Source of the DNA: JAGQWW01 sp041392845
GTDB lineage: Bacteria > Bacteroidota > Bacteroidia > Chitinophagales > Saprospiraceae
Assembly: GCA_041392845.1 (NCBI GenBank)
Contig: JAWKLG010000014.1
Location: 109,735-173,734, forward strand
Reading direction: 5' to 3'
Length of the DNA: 64,000 nt
Shown here: positions 61,237 to 64,000 of the stretch, in pieces
How positions within the stretch are numbered: position 1 is the stretch's first letter
Layout of the letters: each line of letters starts with the position of its first letter
Notes under the pieces: generated by a model
Told to the model about the DNA's origin: nothing
The model's database searches: none
What the model saw: the letters and a program-made list of their open reading frames with translations, nothing else
Program-made: the position numbers and the translations under genes

Positions 61237-62169
61237 TTACTTCTTGCTTGCGTTAAACAAAAATTCTTTTTCTTCAGCACTCAGACTTTCGTACCCCTTT
61301 TGTTTGATTTTATCTAGTATCTGATCCAGCTTTTCCTGATGGGAAGAAGAAACAGGCTCCTTGTCAGTCCTTTGATTGCCGGAAGCTGTTTTCATTTTGG
61401 ACTTATTTCGATAAACCACTTTGGGTTTTCTTGAAGGCTGAAATATATTTTTAAAAAAATCTGCTATCGAATCTAAGGTTCGATTGACCGGTATCGACCA
61501 GTCAATTCCTCTGGACCGCATTTGTGAAACATACAAGTATCCAAAAAATGCACCACCCAGGTGGGCAATATGTCCTCCGGTATTATCAGTACCTGTAACC
61601 GCTATTAAGTCTAATAAGACCAATACAAATACAATGTATTTTAATCGTACAGGACCTAAAAATAAAAGATGCAAAGTGTAATCAGGGAAGGCAACCCCCG
61701 ACGCTACAACAATCGCCATGACGGCGGCTGAGGCACCTAAAGCATATGAATTAACCAATCCAAAACCGGGGAATGCTACAGCTGCCAGGAAATAAACCAA
61801 TCCTCCAAAAAGACCACCCAATAAGTAGGCTGGCAAAATATGACGATCTCCTAATAAGTCTCCAAGTATTCTTCCAAACCAATATAAATAAAGCATATTC
61901 CAGAGGATATGCCAAAAATCCTTATGCAAAAACATATGGGTGAAAAATACCCAAGGATGTGTGAGGTTGTGTTTCCAGGAAGAAGAAATGGAGAAAAAAT
62001 GAACGATATCATAAAATACCTCCGGGGTATTTCCTGCATTTGAAATCTTAAGAATTAATAATATAAGGTTGATGAAGATGAAAACAGCCGCATTGATGAA
62101 AATAAGCCTGGTGACCATATTTCCAAAACGGAATGAATGTTTTACATCTGCCCAAATAGATTCTAACAT
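61237..62169 (-). CDS. Rhomboid-family intramembrane serine protease
   Basis: 310 residues with six membrane segments. Conserved points: HKDFWHILWNMLYLYWFG (His and Asn of the oxyanion side), the catalytic Ser in YALGASAAVMAIV (G-x-S), and the catalytic His in GHIAHLGGAFFGYLY. The C-terminal 90 residues are cytosolic and basic. Rhomboids cut membrane proteins within their transmembrane helix. It forms an operon with the EEP gene downstream. Confidence 0.9.
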   Translation of the reverse strand: MLESIWADVKHSFRFGNMVTRLIFINAAVFIFINLILLILKISNAGNTPEVFYDIVHFFSISSSWKHNLTHPWVFFTHMFLHKDFWHILWNMLYLYWFGRILGDLLGDRHILPAYLLGGLFGGLVYFLAAVAFPGFGLVNSYALGASAAVMAIVVASGVAFPDYTLHLLFLGPVRLKYIVFVLVLLDLIAVTGTDNTGGHIAHLGGAFFGYLYVSQMRSRGIDWSIPVNRTLDSIADFFKNIFQPSRKPKVVYRNKSKMKTASGNQRTDKEPVSSSHQEKLDQILDKIKQKGYESLSAEEKEFLFNASKK

Positions 62170-62209
62170 TTATATACTTTACTTTAAAGTCAAAAATACC
62201 TGATGCCAA

Positions 62210-62476
62210 TTAATTTTGGCTCCTTTTCCTGTTTTTTTTACCTGGATTGGGTGGAACCGGGTCAATGGTATCGTGTTTACTCCACGGATGGCACCTGCCT
62301 ATCCTTTTGGTTCCCATCCAAATTCCCCTGACTACTCCCCATTCTTTTATCGCATCCACCATATAATGCGAACAGGTTGGAGTGTATCTGCAATTGCTTC
62401 CCATTATAGGTGACAGAAAAATCTGGTACACCCTAATAGGGAAAATGAATAGCTGTCTGATTAGTTTTTTTATCAA
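62210..62476 (-). CDS. yidD: Membrane protein insertion efficiency factor YidD
   Basis: 88 residues with the full YidD pattern: IRVYQIFLSPIMGSNCRYTPTCSHYMVDAIKEWGVVRGIWMGTKRIGRCHPW, an N-terminal amphipathic helix and three conserved Cys. It helps YidC insert inner-membrane proteins. It usually lies in rnpA-yidD-yidC, but here follows a DUF6702-like gene with a 4-base overlap. Confidence 0.93.
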   Translation of the reverse strand: MIKKLIRQLFIFPIRVYQIFLSPIMGSNCRYTPTCSHYMVDAIKEWGVVRGIWMGTKRIGRCHPWSKHDTIDPVPPNPGKKNRKRSQN

Positions 62477-62985
62477 AATGCAAAACTTTGAGTTGGCTTA
62501 TTTTTCATAAAAACACCGTATTGCTTTTCGCTGTCATTTACTTTTATATTGATGAGGTTTTGCTGATCGTCAAAAACTTCGGTCAAAAGACTATAGGTGA
62601 TAGAAACGTTTTTTGGCAAGCCTTGTTCCGGGACTTCCAGGTAAACCCAAATGCCAGCTAAATCTTTTGTCATTTCTTTGCCCAACATTTCATAATTCAG
62701 CATTTTACCTTGTATTTCAACCATGAAAGATTTCCTGAGGTATTCTAAAATATATTCATCGGATTTAGGATCTTCATTTAGGGTTCCAATTTGCAGGTTG
62801 CTGTGTTTGTGACGTTCGAGTGCAAGTTCCAGGTCATCTATAAAAACATGCAAGGCTATCTGTACATTAGGATTTTCTTTGGTAAATTCTACTTCACATT
62901 TGCTAACGTGAAAAGGGTGATCTTCCAAGACACTTGAAGGTCGTGGAAAAAAGCTCAGAAGGGTAAATAAAATCGAGAAGAGCAC
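62473..62985 (-). CDS. DUF6702-like exported protein
   Basis: 170 residues with a short signal (LFSILFTLLSFFPRPSS), then HPFHVSKCEVEFTKENPNVQIALHVFIDDLELAL, which is the start of the DUF6702 family of Bacteroidota: an H-x-F/Y-x-S/T motif followed by two strands. The rest alternates strands (SFMVEIQGKMLNYEMLGKEMT, GIWVYLEVPEQGLPKNVSITYSLLTEVF). Members are often next to M1-type peptidases; that peptidase is not here. It overlaps yidD by ATGA-type coupling. Confidence 0.72.
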   Translation of the reverse strand: MLFSILFTLLSFFPRPSSVLEDHPFHVSKCEVEFTKENPNVQIALHVFIDDLELALERHKHSNLQIGTLNEDPKSDEYILEYLRKSFMVEIQGKMLNYEMLGKEMTKDLAGIWVYLEVPEQGLPKNVSITYSLLTEVFDDQQNLINIKVNDSEKQYGVFMKNKPTQSFAF

Positions 62986-63018
62986 GATATTAATCGTTTA
63001 GTGAATCATTTATTTAAG

Positions 63019-63462
63019 TTATTGCTCTGCAACCTGGTTCAAACCGGCGTAATAAATAAGGTACCAGTCACCATCCATTTTTGCAAATCTTCTTACCAGT
63101 CCAAGATTGCTGTTTTTCAAACGAATGCTTTCAGAAACCATTTTTTCATTGAGAATTAAAAAGTTGCGGGTAAATTCTTCATCATCCAATAGTTGGTGAT
63201 ATTTCCAATCCGATCTGTTCCATTTGAAATCATTGCTTGAAAAAGTCAGGCTATCAGCATTTGCAGGTAAACCTTCCAAAGGAAAAGTAATATGGGCTGC
63301 CTGATATGCTGTATCCCGATGAAACCGCATATAAAACGCATTAAAGTCCTCAAGGTTTGTAAGTCCGCTTCCGGATTCGACAGGAGTGCTTTTTCTTTCT
63401 GAACTACATGAAAATATAAACAACAGGACCGTTGCCACTACAATAAATCTAATCTGCGCCAT
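63019..63462 (-). CDS. Lipoprotein, DUF4348-like
   Basis: 147 residues with a lipoprotein signal (lipobox FIFSC, Cys19) followed by a Ser-rich linker. The mature part NLEDFNAFYMRFHRDTAYQAAHITFPLEGLPANADSL resembles DUF4348, where F-x-x-F-x-x-D-x-x-x-Q-x-x-x-I-x-F-P-L recurs. The C-terminal part (LGLVRRFAKMDGDWYLIYYAGLNQ) looks like an NTF2-like end. Function unknown; envelope protein. It lies upstream of the DUF6702-like gene on the same strand. Confidence 0.68.
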   Translation of the reverse strand: MAQIRFIVVATVLLFIFSCSSERKSTPVESGSGLTNLEDFNAFYMRFHRDTAYQAAHITFPLEGLPANADSLTFSSNDFKWNRSDWKYHQLLDDEEFTRNFLILNEKMVSESIRLKNSNLGLVRRFAKMDGDWYLIYYAGLNQVAEQ

Positions 63463-63521
63463 AAATGAGATAGGTTATGGGCAGCAAAGATAGTCAGCCT
63501 ATTCCAATTAAAAGATTATCC

Positions 63522-64000
63522 TTATTGCAATTGTTGTGCTTTTTGCCGGTCGGATTCAGCCTGGTCATTTTGCCCCAACATTAAGTGAACTTTTGAACGT
63601 TCCATGTAATAAATAGGGTTTTGAGGATTGAGCTCGACTGCCTTATTGAGGAATTGAAGGGCTTCATAAGGCTTATTCATCATTTTTTGGGTTACCCCTT
63701 CTTCATACCATACATCCGCATTGTTTGGATCAAATTTTAAAACCTGCATGTGGTCAAGTGATGCCTTTTCAAAATCTTCCATTGTAAAATGGAGCAGAGA
63801 ACGCATCAGGTAAGCTTGTTTGTTGTCGGGTTCAATTTCAATGGCTTTGTTGAAATCAGGAAGCGCTTGTTCGAGTTTTCCCAATCTTGCCAGGGTTGCA
63901 CCCCTGTTTACATAAATTTCGCTAATGCTGGTTCCACTCTCGATGGCGGCATTAAAATGGTAAAGTGCACTGTCCAGTTGATTGGCATCAAAGAAGATTT
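63522..64000 (-). CDS. TPR-repeat protein, 5' end outside the window
   Basis: The frame is open from the window edge (64000) to the stop at 63522, so the start lies beyond it; the internal Leu-TTG near 63884 is not the start. At least four tetratricopeptide repeats are visible (LDSALYHFNAAIES, LEQALPDFNKAIEIEPDNKQAYLMRS, FEKASLDHMQVLKFDPNNADVWYEEG, YEALQFLNKAVELNPQNPIYYMERSK). It is a protein-protein interaction scaffold of unknown partner. Confidence 0.8.
   Translation of the reverse strand, partial: IFFDANQLDSALYHFNAAIESGTSISEIYVNRGATLARLGKLEQALPDFNKAIEIEPDNKQAYLMRSLLHFTMEDFEKASLDHMQVLKFDPNNADVWYEEGVTQKMMNKPYEALQFLNKAVELNPQNPIYYMERSKVHLMLGQNDQAESDRQKAQQLQ

Overview
The window is a chromosomal piece of a Bacteroidota genome, most likely from the Saprospiria. 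Supporting signs are several type IX secretion (T9SS) cargo proteins with C-terminal sorting domains, many short lipoproteins with a Cys after about 16-19 residues, a short 290-residue primary sigma factor, a VanZ-TonB pair whose TonB carries two poly-proline tracts, a LytTR response regulator, an extended LspA, and TAnnTTTG-type -7 promoter elements. Coding DNA is moderately AT-rich. The window end cuts a TPR gene; the first 1.7 kb has an unusually high density of indels, as at a poorly polished contig end.

Layout. 1-11.7 kb: a broken DUF4331 T9SS protein, TPR and OmpH/Skp periplasmic proteins, small lipoproteins, an alpha/beta hydrolase, an outer-membrane barrel, a frameshifted GH13 glucosidase and a Fic gene with an in-frame stop. 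11.7-18.8 kb: a frameshifted CoA-transferase, an EEP-family hydrolase, a DUF4240 protein, a beta-lactamase-fold protein and a frameshifted GT-C transferase. 18.8-22.9 kb: AT-rich coding remnants followed by three tandem paralogues of about 370 aa with no recognised function. 23.3-34.3 kb: tRNA-Met, LemA, a TPR histidine kinase, a quinone oxidoreductase, a large T9SS protein, rhodanese, O-methyltransferase, thiolase and a Bax-inhibitor-1 family protein. 34.5-38.9 kb: a two-gene type II restriction-modification system and a GlgE homologue that lacks its catalytic nucleophile and acid/base. 40.3-46.8 kb: LytTR regulator, voltage-gated-type K+ channel with a zinc ribbon, methyltransferase, GT4, SH3 lipoprotein and SigA. 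47.2-64 kb: mostly conserved housekeeping genes (T9SS protein, OstA-like, XerC, HPF, TonB, VanZ, saccharopine/alanine dehydrogenase-like, RF1, TsaB, two ArsR-type regulators, LspA, EEP, rhomboid, YidD, small envelope proteins).

The strongest non-gene signal is in the intergenic DNA of the first 40 kb. It is packed with short tandem repeats whose period is almost always 7 nt (GCTGGGT, CGTAAAC/T, GGCTGTT/GGCCATT, CACTCGT classes), often starting exactly at a stop codon, and with dispersed palindromic REP-like elements. One of these forms a REP-spacer-REP unit of about 290 bp present twice in inverted orientation, 17 kb apart. The GCTGGGT arrays fit the canonical G-quadruplex pattern on the sense strand just after several stop codons. 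From 41 kb onward these repeats are absent and genes are separated by ordinary hairpin terminators.

Four genes (GH13, CoA-transferase, GT-C, Fic) are each broken by one single-base event while otherwise well conserved. These may be sequencing errors rather than true pseudogenes. All function calls come from reading motifs by eye; no database search was run.
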